Shown here: positions 7,053-12,711 of the stretch, in pieces
Layout: each line of letters starts with the position of its first letter
Position numbering within the stretch: the first letter of the stretch is position 1
DNA from: JAWLGJ01 sp041685145
GTDB lineage: Bacteria > Pseudomonadota > Alphaproteobacteria > Rhodospirillales > Magnetospirillaceae
Direction: 5' to 3'
NCBI GenBank assembly: GCA_041685145.1
Contig: JAWLGJ010000058.1
Span: 1 to 14,560 of the forward strand
DNA length: 14,560 bases
The notes under the pieces: model-generated
Database searches by the model: none
What the model was told of the DNA's origin: nothing
Seen by the model: the letters and a program-made list of their open reading frames with translations, nothing else
Translations under genes and position numbers: made by a program

Positions 7053-8048
7053 TCAGGCGTTGACGTCGATGACGGTGCGGCCCTTCACCTCGCCCTTGAG
7101 AATCTTGCCGCCCAGCTCCGGCACGTCGCGCAGCGGATGCACCGTGGTCAGGCGGTCGAGGCGCTCCAGCGGCAGGTCGCGCGCCAGGCGCTCCCAGGCG
7201 GCGAGGCGCTCGGCGCGCGGGCACATCACCGAGTCGATGCCCAGCAGGTTGACGCCGCGCAGGATGAAGGGCAGCACGGTGCCCTTCATCTCGATGCCGC
7301 CGGCGTTGCCGCAGGCGGCCACCGAGGCGCGGTAGCGCAGCCCGGCGATCACCGCCGCCAGGGTGGGGCCGCCGGCGGCGTCGACGGCGCCGCTCCAGCG
7401 TTCCGACAGCAACGGCTTCGCCGGCCCGCCCTCGAACTCGGCGCGGTCGACGATGGTGGCGGCGCCCAGGTCGCGCAGATAGTCGTGCAGGGCGGCGCGG
7501 CCGGTCACCGCCGCCACCCGGTAGCCCAGCTTGCTCAGCACCGCCACCGCCACGCCGCCGAGGCCGCCGCCGGCGCCGGTGACCAGCACCTCGCCCTCGG
7601 CCTCGGGGCTGAGGCCGTGGCGCTCCAGCGCCATCACCGCCAGCATGGCGGTGAAGCCGGCGGTGCCGATGGCCATCGCCTGGCGGCCGGTCAGCCCCGC
7701 CGGCAGCGGCACCAGCCACTCGGCCTTCACCCGCGCCTTCTGGGCATAGCCGCCCCAGTGCAGCTCGCCCACGCGCCAGCCGGTGAGAATCACGGCGTCG
7801 CCGGGCTTGTAGTCCGGCGAGGCCGATTCCTCGACGACGCCGGCGAAGTCGATGCCGGGGACGTGGGGATAGCTGCGCACCAGCCGTCCGAGGCCGTTGA
7901 GCACCAGGCCGTCCTTATAGTTGAGGGTGGAATAGTCCACCCGCACCAGCACCTCGCCCGCCGGCAGATCGTCGACGGCCAGCGGCTGGATGGTGGGGAC
8001 GACCTTGCCGGCTTCCTCGCGCAGCACCAGGGCCTGGAACGTGCTCAT
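7053..8048 (-). CDS. acuI: Acryloyl-CoA reductase (YhdH/AcuI family, MDR superfamily)
   Basis: Encodes 331 aa, close to the roughly 324-330 aa of the family. AcuI reduces acryloyl-CoA to propionyl-CoA with NADPH, detoxifying acrylate from DMSP or 3-hydroxypropionate metabolism. Conserved blocks match E. coli YhdH as I recall it: SSLNYKD-like STLNYKD (40-46), PGIDFAG (64-70), LTGWRVGE.HWGG, IGTAGFTAML, the cofactor loop VTGAGGGLGGVAV (146-158), ACGNAGG and ILRGVNLLGIDSVM, ending GRTVIDVN. The start at 8048 has GGAGGAG just upstream; the in-frame ATG at 8066 has none. No DMSP lyase or other propionate gene is visible nearby, so the physiological substrate is open. Confidence 0.93.
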   Translation of the reverse strand: MSTFQALVLREEAGKVVPTIQPLAVDDLPAGEVLVRVDYSTLNYKDGLVLNGLGRLVRSYPHVPGIDFAGVVEESASPDYKPGDAVILTGWRVGELHWGGYAQKARVKAEWLVPLPAGLTGRQAMAIGTAGFTAMLAVMALERHGLSPEAEGEVLVTGAGGGLGGVAVAVLSKLGYRVAAVTGRAALHDYLRDLGAATIVDRAEFEGGPAKPLLSERWSGAVDAAGGPTLAAVIAGLRYRASVAACGNAGGIEMKGTVLPFILRGVNLLGIDSVMCPRAERLAAWERLARDLPLERLDRLTTVHPLRDVPELGGKILKGEVKGRTVIDVNA

Positions 8049-8118
8049 GGGGCTCCTCCCTCGCATTCGTCACGGAGGGCGAGGATAAGGGGGCGGCGCC
8101 GCCGCCGCCACCCCGACC

Positions 8119-8133
8119 TTGCGTATTATCCAA
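8119..8133. promoter_or_regulatory. Possible degenerate repressor operator
   Basis: TTGCGTATTATCCAA differs at one of the eight fixed bases from the TTGC-N7-GCAA element found three times further right. It lies between acuI and the first phage-side gene, in a short AT-rich patch. It could equally be chance or part of the acuI promoter. Confidence 0.25.
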
Positions 8134-8150
8134 TCATCCGCCAGCCGCCG

Positions 8151-8495
8151 TCAAAGCACGTTGCGCCCGGCGCCGGCGGCGAGGCCGCGGCGGTGGCGGC
8201 GCTCGTCGGCGCGCTCGCGCCGCGCCTCCGCCAGCAGCCGCGCCCCGTGGGCCGAGAGGTCGAGCAGCCGCCCGCGCCCGCCGGTGACCATCAGCGTGCC
8301 GGCATAGGCGTAAAGGCTGGGCTGGGCGGCGTCGGCGGCGGCCTCGTCGAGGTCGGTGAAGGCGTCGGGGTGCCAGGACTGCGCGCCGCCGTGGCGGCGA
8401 CACCAAAGATTGATGAACAGCGGCGCGGCGAGCGGGGGATGGCGGCGGGCGGCGCGGGCGGCCTCGATCAACACTCGGGTAGGGCCCGTCGCCAT
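8151..8495 (-). CDS. Unknown 114-aa protein, probable phage-element gene
   Basis: I do not recognise this protein. The start at 8495 (MATGPTRVLIEAARAARR) has GGAGG 5 nt upstream; the frame is open further upstream but without coding character. The sequence holds a central conserved-looking block PLFINLWCRRHGGAQSWHPD followed by an acidic stretch and SLYAYAGTLMVTGGRGRLLDLSAHGARLL, then a very basic, arginine-rich tail. No signal peptide or membrane helix is visible. It lies downstream of the repressor on the same strand, with its own promoter and repressor-type operator at 8584-8612 and a leader with two hairpins. This places it under phage-type control and marks it as the outermost gene of the element on this side. 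Confidence 0.65.
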   Translation of the reverse strand: MATGPTRVLIEAARAARRHPPLAAPLFINLWCRRHGGAQSWHPDAFTDLDEAAADAAQPSLYAYAGTLMVTGGRGRLLDLSAHGARLLAEARRERADERRHRRGLAAGAGRNVL

Positions 8496-8514
8496 CCTGG
8501 CCTCCGTGAAAGAA

Positions 8515-8536
8515 CCCGGCGGCCGTGGCCGCCGGG
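8515..8536 (-). terminator. Hairpin followed by TTCTTT in the leader of the 8151-8495 gene
   Basis: A perfect 10-bp inverted repeat, CCCGGCGGCC (8515-8524) and GGCCGCCGGG (8527-8536), is followed on the minus strand by TTCTTT, about 20 nt before the start codon. It could end transcripts from the repressor gene or act as an attenuator for the gene it precedes. Confidence 0.4.
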
Positions 8537-8557
8537 AGTTTGCAGGGGGGAGAGGAG

Positions 8558-8577
8558 AACGCCCCCGCCGGGGCGTT
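8558..8577 (-). promoter_or_regulatory. Second leader hairpin
   Basis: AACGCCCC (8558-8565) pairs perfectly with GGGGCGTT (8570-8577) around a 4-nt loop. It lies at or just after the predicted transcription start of the 8151-8495 gene and before the terminator-like hairpin at 8515-8536. Confidence 0.35.
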
Positions 8578-8583
8578 GAGGCA

Positions 8584-8612
8584 ATATTGCGATAACGGCA
8601 ATCACTTGTCAA
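8584..8612 (-). promoter_or_regulatory. Promoter of the 8151-8495 gene with embedded operator
   Basis: On the minus strand a perfect -35 TTGACA (8612-8607) is followed after 17 bp by CAATAT (8589-8584). The operator-like repeat TTGC-N7-GCAA occupies 8587-8601, within the spacer and over the -10. The layout copies the early plus-strand promoter at 9354-9382. The palindrome GCAATATTGC (8581-8590) overlaps the -10. Confidence 0.6.
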
Positions 8613-8642
8613 GTGGCGCAACGCCGCGTCTTGCGGCGGCGG

Positions 8643-9305
8643 TCACATTTCCGCAATGCCGACCACCCGGTGGATGGCCAGCACGCGCGCCAGCGGCCAG
8701 GCGATCTCGTCGGCGGGGTTGTACTGGGCAAGGACGAGCTGCGAGGGCGTGCGGCGGCGGAATTCCTTGATGTAGCACAGCGGCAGGGTGCCGTCGTCGG
8801 GGCGCAGTTGCACCACCACGCCGCAGCCGGGCGTCACCGGCCGGTTGGGGTTGACGTGCACCACCCAGCCCGGCTGGAACATCGGCCGCATACTGTCGCC
8901 GGTGACATAGACGGCATAGGCGTTGCGCACCCCGGCAAGCTGCGGCGGCCGTTCGGTGTGGGCCTGGGCCTCGCCGTTCAGTTCGATGGCGCCGTCGTGG
9001 CCGCCGATGGCGGCGCCGTGGATGGGCAGATCCCGCGGCAGCTCCGCCGCCGCCGGCAGCGGCCGCGGGCGGGGCAGGAAGGCGTCGGCGGCCGGGCCGG
9101 CGCCGAAGGCGGCCAACACCTCGTCGACGGCGCAGCCGATATAGGCGGCGATGGCCGCCGCCTCGGCGCCCTTCAACTGGCGCTCGCCCTTGAGCAGGCG
9201 CGTCACCGCCGAGGCGTCCAGCCCCAGATGGCGGGCCAGTCCGGCCTGGGTGCGGCCCCGCAGGGCCAGGCGCTGCTTCAGCCAGTCGCGCTGCATGGCG
9301 GGCAT
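8643..9305 (-). CDS. Phage repressor: HTH domain plus S24 (LexA/CI-type) peptidase domain
   Basis: Encodes 220 aa. The N-terminal third has a helix-turn-helix (about residues 19-43, TQAGLARHLGLDASAVTRLL). A proline- and alanine-rich linker follows, then an S24 self-cleavage domain. The catalytic serine is in VTGDSMRPMFQPG (S138) and the lysine in CYIKEF (K180). Such proteins keep a prophage silent until RecA-stimulated self-cleavage after DNA damage; that behaviour is known of the family and inferred here. The start at 9305 has GGAG 9 nt upstream; 9347 and 9296 are possible but less supported. It diverges from the early plus-strand operon, the classic repressor-early switch layout. A TTGC-N7-GCAA repeat overlaps its ribosome binding region, suggesting autoregulation. 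Confidence 0.92.
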   Translation of the reverse strand: MPAMQRDWLKQRLALRGRTQAGLARHLGLDASAVTRLLKGERQLKGAEAAAIAAYIGCAVDEVLAAFGAGPAADAFLPRPRPLPAAAELPRDLPIHGAAIGGHDGAIELNGEAQAHTERPPQLAGVRNAYAVYVTGDSMRPMFQPGWVVHVNPNRPVTPGCGVVVQLRPDDGTLPLCYIKEFRRRTPSQLVLAQYNPADEIAWPLARVLAIHRVVGIAEM

Positions 9306-9307
9306 TC

Positions 9308-9322
9308 TTGCGCGCTCCGCAA
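9308..9322. promoter_or_regulatory. Repressor operator candidate at the repressor start
   Basis: TTGC at 9308-9311 and GCAA at 9319-9322 form the same 15-bp inverted repeat as at 8587-8601 and 9365-9379. It covers the repressor's Shine-Dalgarno region, a fitting place for negative autoregulation. Confidence 0.55.
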
Positions 9323-9353
9323 TCGCTGTCAGCGGATGAAATCGCAAAGCATC

Positions 9354-9382
9354 TTGACAGTGAATTGCGTAATTCGCAACAT
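9354..9382 (+). promoter_or_regulatory. Early plus-strand promoter with embedded operator
   Basis: A perfect -35 TTGACA (9354-9359) is followed after 17 bp by CAACAT (9377-9382). The inverted repeat TTGCGTAATTCGCAA (9365-9379) fills the spacer and touches the -10, so bound repressor would block RNA polymerase. Transcription would start near 9389. Confidence 0.65.
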
Positions 9383-9418
9383 CGCCGCCGCCACCATGAA
9401 CAAAAAGGGAACACGGAC

Positions 9419-9661
9419 ATGACCGATCACCGCCCCGCCGGCCCGGCGCCGCTGCGCACCAGCCTGCAACGCCACGCCGTTTCCGGCTACAGCGCCGAAC
9501 AACTTCGCGACCGCGCCCGCCGCCACGCCGTCCGCGCCTGGTGCGAGCAGGGCATCCTGGTGATCGCCCTTGAGGACGGCCGCCTCACCTGGCCGGAGCG
9601 CGAGCTGCTGCGCCAACTGGGCGAGCGCCTCGCCGGCGCGCCCGCCGGGGGCGGCCGATGA
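9419..9661 (+). CDS. Small early phage protein, function unknown
   Basis: Encodes 80 aa, not recognised. It starts MTDHRPAGPAPLRTSLQRHA and contains a predicted alpha-helical, arginine-rich core (SAEQLRDRARRHAVRAWCEQG) followed by GILVIALEDGRLTWPERELL. No membrane segment or signal peptide is seen. AAGGGA lies about 9 nt before the ATG. It is the first gene after the repressor-controlled promoter and overlaps the next gene by ATGA, so the two form an operon. A frame open from a TTG at 9308 is rejected because it would run through the operator and promoter. An 8-codon frame (9396-9422) ends on the start codon. Confidence 0.7.
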   Translation: MTDHRPAGPAPLRTSLQRHAVSGYSAEQLRDRARRHAVRAWCEQGILVIALEDGRLTWPERELLRQLGERLAGAPAGGGR

Positions 9662-10065
9662 GCGGCGGCTGGACGACGACTCTGGTCGAGGCCCGCCTGC
9701 GCGAGGCCGCCGAGACCCTGCGCCGCCTGCCGCTGGCCCGCCCGCGCGGCTATTTCACCGCCTGGCCGGAGCCGGTGCGCAGCGTCAGCGAGGCCCATGG
9801 CTATACCCCGGCGCGGCTGCGGCCGCCGCCGCCGCCTCCGGCCGCCATCGACCGCCTCGACGAGGTGCTGGGCTGGATGGGCTGGCTGGACGACGAGCAG
9901 ATCCGCCTGCTGTGGGCGCGCGCCGCCGGAGTCCCTTGGCGGCCCCTGTGCCAGCGCCTCGGCCGCGGGCGCACCACCGCCTGGCGGCTGTGGGTGGCGG
10001 CGCTGATGGCGCTGCGCGAGCGCCTGGAGGCCGAGGGCGTGCCGGCGCGGCCGACGGGGGAGTGA
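9658..10065 (+). CDS. DUF6362-like phage protein with C-terminal helix-turn-helix
   Basis: Encodes 135 aa. The blocks LREAAETLRRLPLARPRGYFTAWPEPV-like (split at residues 15-40), IDRLDEVLGWMGWLDDEQIRLLW (64-86) and GVPWRPLCQRLGRGRTTAWR (91-110) fit the DUF6362 family of alphaproteobacterial prophages as I recall it. The last block reads as a helix-turn-helix resembling sigma region 4, so a role in late transcription or packaging control is plausible but unproven. A proline run (56-61) separates the halves. The start overlaps the upstream stop (ATGA). A run of seven T follows the stop at 10067-10073, without a proper stem before it. Confidence 0.8.
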   Translation: MSGGWTTTLVEARLREAAETLRRLPLARPRGYFTAWPEPVRSVSEAHGYTPARLRPPPPPPAAIDRLDEVLGWMGWLDDEQIRLLWARAAGVPWRPLCQRLGRGRTTAWRLWVAALMALRERLEAEGVPARPTGE

Positions 10066-10084
10066 ATTTTTTTCCATTTTGGGC

Positions 10085-10113
10085 TTGAACCGCCGGAACA
10101 AAACGGGTACAAA
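10085..10113 (+). promoter_or_regulatory. Candidate sigma-70 promoter upstream of the terminase genes
   Basis: TTGAAC (10085-10090), a 17-bp spacer and TACAAA (10108-10113, followed by T) match the consensus at five and four of six bases. The patch is AT-richer than its surroundings. Transcription would start near 10120 and meet two terminator-like hairpins before terS. Confidence 0.5.
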
Positions 10114-10136
10114 TGGGCTCAACGATGGGGATGGCG

Positions 10137-10166
10137 CGCCCGGCACCGCACGGTGGCGGGCGTTTT
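10137..10166 (+). terminator. Terminator-like hairpin followed by TTTT
   Basis: CGCCCGGCACCG (10137-10148) pairs with CGGTGGCGGGCG (10151-10162), twelve positions with one mismatch, followed at once by TTTT. It lies about 70 nt beyond the DUF6362-like gene and could end the early operon. Confidence 0.55.
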
Positions 10167-10180
10167 GCCGTCGTGGCGGG

Positions 10181-10196
10181 TGTGACGGCGGTCACA
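10181..10196. promoter_or_regulatory. Perfect TGTGA-N6-TCACA (CRP-type site)
   Basis: TGTGACGGCGGTCACA matches the core of the classic CRP/cAMP recognition sequence exactly. It lies between the two terminator-like hairpins. It may instead be only a 6-bp RNA stem (TGTGAC/GTCACA). Confidence 0.35.
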
Positions 10197-10275
10197 GCGC
10201 GGCGGCGGCCGCCGCCCTAGGATGGGGGCTCGGTCGCGGCGTCGTTCTGCGATTGCTCCTCTCAAGACACCAACT

Positions 10276-10310
10276 GCCCGGGCGCGCCCCTGTCGCCCGG
10301 GCTTTTGTTT
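10276..10310 (+). terminator. Rho-independent terminator 16 bp before terS
   Basis: GCCCGGGCG (10276-10284) and CGCCCGGGC (10294-10302) form a perfect 9-bp stem with a 9-nt loop, followed by TTTTGTTT (10303-10310). This is a textbook intrinsic terminator directly upstream of the terminase start, so terS needs antitermination, read-through or an unseen promoter. Confidence 0.8.
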
Positions 10311-10326
10311 GCAAAGGGCGCCCGGC

Positions 10327-10806
10327 ATGGCCCAGCGGTGGACACGCGCGGCGCGGCAGCGGTTCCTGGAGACCCTGCGCGCCACCGGCAATGTCAGCGC
10401 CGCCGCCCGCGCGGTGGGGCTGGCGCGCTCCTCGGCCTATCGGCTGCGGCGCCGCGACGCCGCCTTCGCCGCCGCCTGGGACGACGCCGAGCAGGAGGCC
10501 GTCGACCTGCTGGAGCAGGAGGCGCGGCGGCGCGCCCTGGACGGGGTGGCCGAGCCGCTGATGGGCGGCGGCAAGCTGATTCGCGACGACGACGGGCGGG
10601 TCATGACCATCCGCCGCCACAATGACCGCCTGCTGGAAATGCTGCTCAAGGCCCACCGACCGGAGAGGTTCCGCGACCGTGCCGATCCCCGCCCCGTCGA
10701 AGGCGAAGCGGCCGGCGGCCGCCTGCCGCCCGTCACCATCGTCGTCGGCGCTGACGCTGAGCCTGCACCCCCGCCAGGGGACGGCGCTGACGACGACGGC
10801 GACTGA
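10327..10806 (+). CDS. Terminase small subunit
   Basis: Encodes 159 aa. Small terminases bind the phage packaging site and hand DNA to the large subunit. The N-terminal half has a helix-turn-helix: QRFLETLRATGNVSAAARAV (residues about 11-30) then GLARSSAYRLRRRDAAFAAAW, a pattern common to small terminases. The middle (EAVDLLEQEARRRALDGV) looks helical and oligomerising, and RRHNDRLLEMLLKAHRPERF is another frequent element. The C-terminal part is acidic and disordered. The start has AAAGGG upstream and lies just after the terminator. It overlaps the large subunit gene, which is read in another frame, by 128 bp. Confidence 0.82.
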   Translation: MAQRWTRAARQRFLETLRATGNVSAAARAVGLARSSAYRLRRRDAAFAAAWDDAEQEAVDLLEQEARRRALDGVAEPLMGGGKLIRDDDGRVMTIRRHNDRLLEMLLKAHRPERFRDRADPRPVEGEAAGGRLPPVTIVVGADAEPAPPPGDGADDDGD

Positions 10807-12157
10807 AATCCTGTACGGCGGCGCCGCCGGCGGCGGGAAAAGCCATCTGCTGCGCGTCGCCGCCATCGCCTGGTGCCGGGCGGTCGCCGGCTTGCAGGTC
10901 TATCTGTTCCGGCGCGAGTTCCCGGAACTGTACAAGAACCATATGGACGGCCCCGGCGGCTTTCCGGCGCTGCTGGCGGGGTGGACGCGGCGCGGCCTGG
11001 CGGCGGTCAACCGCTCCGCCCACACCATCGCCTTCGCCAACGGCTCGAAGATCAATCTGTGCCATTGCCGGCACGAGCGCGACGTCTACGCCTATCAGGG
11101 CGCCGAGATGCATGTGCTGATGATCGACGAGCTGACGCAGTGGACGCGACCCATGTACGCCTTCCTGCGCGGGCGCCTGCGCCTGGGCGGGCTGGCGGTG
11201 CCCGACGCCGAGGCGGGGCGCTTCCCGCGCATCCTGTGCGGCGCCAATCCCGGCGGGGTGGGGCACAACTGGGTGAAGGCCGACTTCATCGACCTGGCGC
11301 CGCCGCTGGCGATCACCGCCATGCCGGCCGCCGAGGGCGGCATGGCGCGCCAGTTTATCCCGGCGCGGCTGGAGGACAACCCGACGCTGCTGGCCAACGA
11401 TCCCGGCTATGCCCAGCGGCTGGAAGGCCTGGGCAGCCCGGCGCTGGTCAAGGCCATGCGCGCCGGCGACTGGAACATCGTCGCCGGCGGCATGTTCGAC
11501 GACGTCTGGGCCCCGGCGGCGCATCTGCTGCCGCCCTTCGCGCCGCCGCCGGGCTGGCGCGTCGACCGCAGTTTCGACTGGGGCTCGTCGCGCCCGTTCT
11601 CGGTGGGCTGGTGGGCGGAAAGCGACGGCTCCGACCTGGTGCTGCCCGGCGGCGCCCGCCGGTCCACGGTGCCCGGCGACCTGTTTCGCATCGGCGAGTG
11701 GTATGGCTGGAGCGGCGCCCCCAACGAGGGCTGCCGCATGATCGCCGCCGAGATCGCCCGCGGCGTGCTGGAGCGCGAGGCGGCGATGGGCCTGGCGGGG
11801 CGGGTGCGGCCGGGCCCGGCCGACACCTCGATCTTCGACGTTGCCAACGGCAACGCCATCGCCGACGACATGGCGCGCGTCGGCGTGCGCTGGGAGAAAG
11901 CCGACAAGTCCCCCGGCTCGCGCCGCGCCGGCTGGCTGCGCCTGCGCGCCATGCTCCAGGCCGCCGGCGGCGGCGAGGCGCCGGGGCTGTATGTGAGCGA
12001 GACATGCCGCCACTTCCTGCGCACGGTGCCGGTGCTGCCCCGCGCCGAACGCGACCCCGACGACATCGACACCAACGCCGAGGACCACATCGCCGACGAA
12101 ACCCGCTACCGCGTCATGGCGGGGCGGCGGGGGAATACCGTCGCCGATTTGTGGTGA
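10679..12157 (+). CDS. terL: Terminase large subunit (packaging ATPase and nuclease)
   Basis: Encodes 492 aa from a GTG start. It drives DNA into the prohead and cuts the genome. Walker A is GGAAGGGKS (about residues 47-55), Walker B VLMIDE (146-151), and GANPGG is the likely coupling motif. The C-terminal nuclease shows the acidic series FDWGSSRPF (D300), DTSIFDVANG (382-391) and EDHIADETRY (D469). GGAGAGG lies 10 nt before the GTG. The only other usual start, ATG 10622, would overlap terS even more; no ATG, GTG or TTG occurs between 10681 and the Walker motif. Family members usually start shortly before LTLSLHPRQG, so a CTG near 10751 is also possible. Confidence 0.9.
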   Translation: MPIPAPSKAKRPAAACRPSPSSSALTLSLHPRQGTALTTTATEILYGGAAGGGKSHLLRVAAIAWCRAVAGLQVYLFRREFPELYKNHMDGPGGFPALLAGWTRRGLAAVNRSAHTIAFANGSKINLCHCRHERDVYAYQGAEMHVLMIDELTQWTRPMYAFLRGRLRLGGLAVPDAEAGRFPRILCGANPGGVGHNWVKADFIDLAPPLAITAMPAAEGGMARQFIPARLEDNPTLLANDPGYAQRLEGLGSPALVKAMRAGDWNIVAGGMFDDVWAPAAHLLPPFAPPPGWRVDRSFDWGSSRPFSVGWWAESDGSDLVLPGGARRSTVPGDLFRIGEWYGWSGAPNEGCRMIAAEIARGVLEREAAMGLAGRVRPGPADTSIFDVANGNAIADDMARVGVRWEKADKSPGSRRAGWLRLRAMLQAAGGGEAPGLYVSETCRHFLRTVPVLPRAERDPDDIDTNAEDHIADETRYRVMAGRRGNTVADLW

Positions 12158-12220
12158 AGGAGGGAGGCCGAAACAATCGGCGAATGCGTTTGTTTAGTGG
12201 TCAGGAGAGGAGTGCTCGCC

Positions 12221-12409
12221 ATGGAACAAAGTCCGATTACGGCAGTCGTGCTGCGCGGTGACACCCGACCGGTGAGCTGGAGGGTCGAAGCTATTGACGA
12301 TGCCCAAGACGGCAGCATCTACGTGACAATCTTCTTCGGACCACATGCCAAAGAACGGGCAGCGGAATACGCGAAGTCCAAATACCAGGGCGTCGAAATC
12401 CGTCAGTAG
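12221..12409 (+). CDS. Unknown 62-aa protein in phage cargo
   Basis: Not recognised. The protein starts MEQSPITAVVLRGDTRPVSW and continues with an acidic centre (EAIDDAQDGS), a beta-like YVTIFFGP and a helical, charged end (AKERAAEYAKSKYQG). GGAGAGGAG lies before the ATG at 12221; an upstream in-frame start at 12197 lacks one. No signal peptide or membrane helix is present. Its composition is much less GC-rich than the terminase before it. The 3' end overlaps the convergent 12403-12711 gene by 7 bp. A weak stem-loop (GCCGA/TCGGC at 12167-12181, then T-rich) lies between it and terL. Confidence 0.6.
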   Translation: MEQSPITAVVLRGDTRPVSWRVEAIDDAQDGSIYVTIFFGPHAKERAAEYAKSKYQGVEIRQ

Positions 12410-12711
12410 TTGACCTCCACATGAATATCATCGACGCACGTTTGCGGCTGAGAGTGGTTATCACCCGTATGCCACTCACCATCTCTGGCCGTTGCATCAG
12501 TAACGCCCGAAACATCCATGCAACGCCATTCTCCTTCAGGAGGTAAGCCTGACGAGCTCTGACCGCCGAACTGATATACCAGCACGTTGACTCGGCCGTT
12601 CTTCACGCCAAGGACGTGCGGACAGACCTCGCGGCGCAAGCCATGATACGTGCAGATAACCTGTTGCCTTTTTGCGATTGCTTCTCTGAAGACCGAATAG
12701 GCATCGCTCAT
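12403..12711 (-). CDS. Small conserved protein, possible standalone WYL-like domain
   Basis: Encodes 102 aa. The pattern AIAKRQQVICTYHGLRREV (11-29), CPHVLG, NVLVYQFGG (42-50), EWRCMDVSGVTD (61-72) and HSQPQTCVDDIHVEV resembles small standalone proteins with a WYL-like fold, as I recall them; the assignment is tentative. WYL domains often sense ligands or nucleic acid ends in phage-related and defence regulators. Four cysteines (C20, C30, C64, C92) are present. There is no helix-turn-helix, so it is not an obvious DNA-binding regulator alone. AGGGGAA precedes the ATG at 12711. It is read against the phage structural operon, as expected for a moron expressed from the prophage state. Confidence 0.72.
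   Translation of the reverse strand: MSDAYSVFREAIAKRQQVICTYHGLRREVCPHVLGVKNGRVNVLVYQFGGQSSSGLPPEGEWRCMDVSGVTDATARDGEWHTGDNHSQPQTCVDDIHVEVNY

Larger units (their letters stand above)
10120..10310 (+). ncRNA. Candidate leader RNA or small RNA before terS
   Basis: The stretch is bounded by the promoter candidate at 10085-10113 and a strong intrinsic terminator at 10276-10310, and has no convincing reading frame. It contains several strong inverted repeats (10137-10162, 10181-10196, 10201-10216, 10276-10302). An RNA of about 190 nt, or about 45 nt if it stops at the first hairpin, would be made if the promoter works. It could also be a leader with antitermination, or a packaging site. Inference only. 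Confidence 0.3.

Noticed and set aside
8049..8150. Phage attachment site between acuI and the phage element
   Set aside because: The region is AT-richer in part, but no tRNA gene, integrase or matching repeat is visible to support it.
6810..8579. Plus-strand open frame (589 aa) opposite the lipoprotein, acuI and 8151-8495 genes
   Set aside because: It spans three minus-strand genes and their control regions, with shadow-type composition.
10067..10073. Run of seven T after the DUF6362-like gene as an intrinsic terminator
   Set aside because: No adequate stem lies directly before it; the hairpin at 10137-10166 is a better candidate.
10733..12088. Minus-strand open frame (451 aa) opposite terL
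   Set aside because: The plus strand carries intact Walker A, Walker B and nuclease motifs; the reverse frame is a GC-driven shadow.
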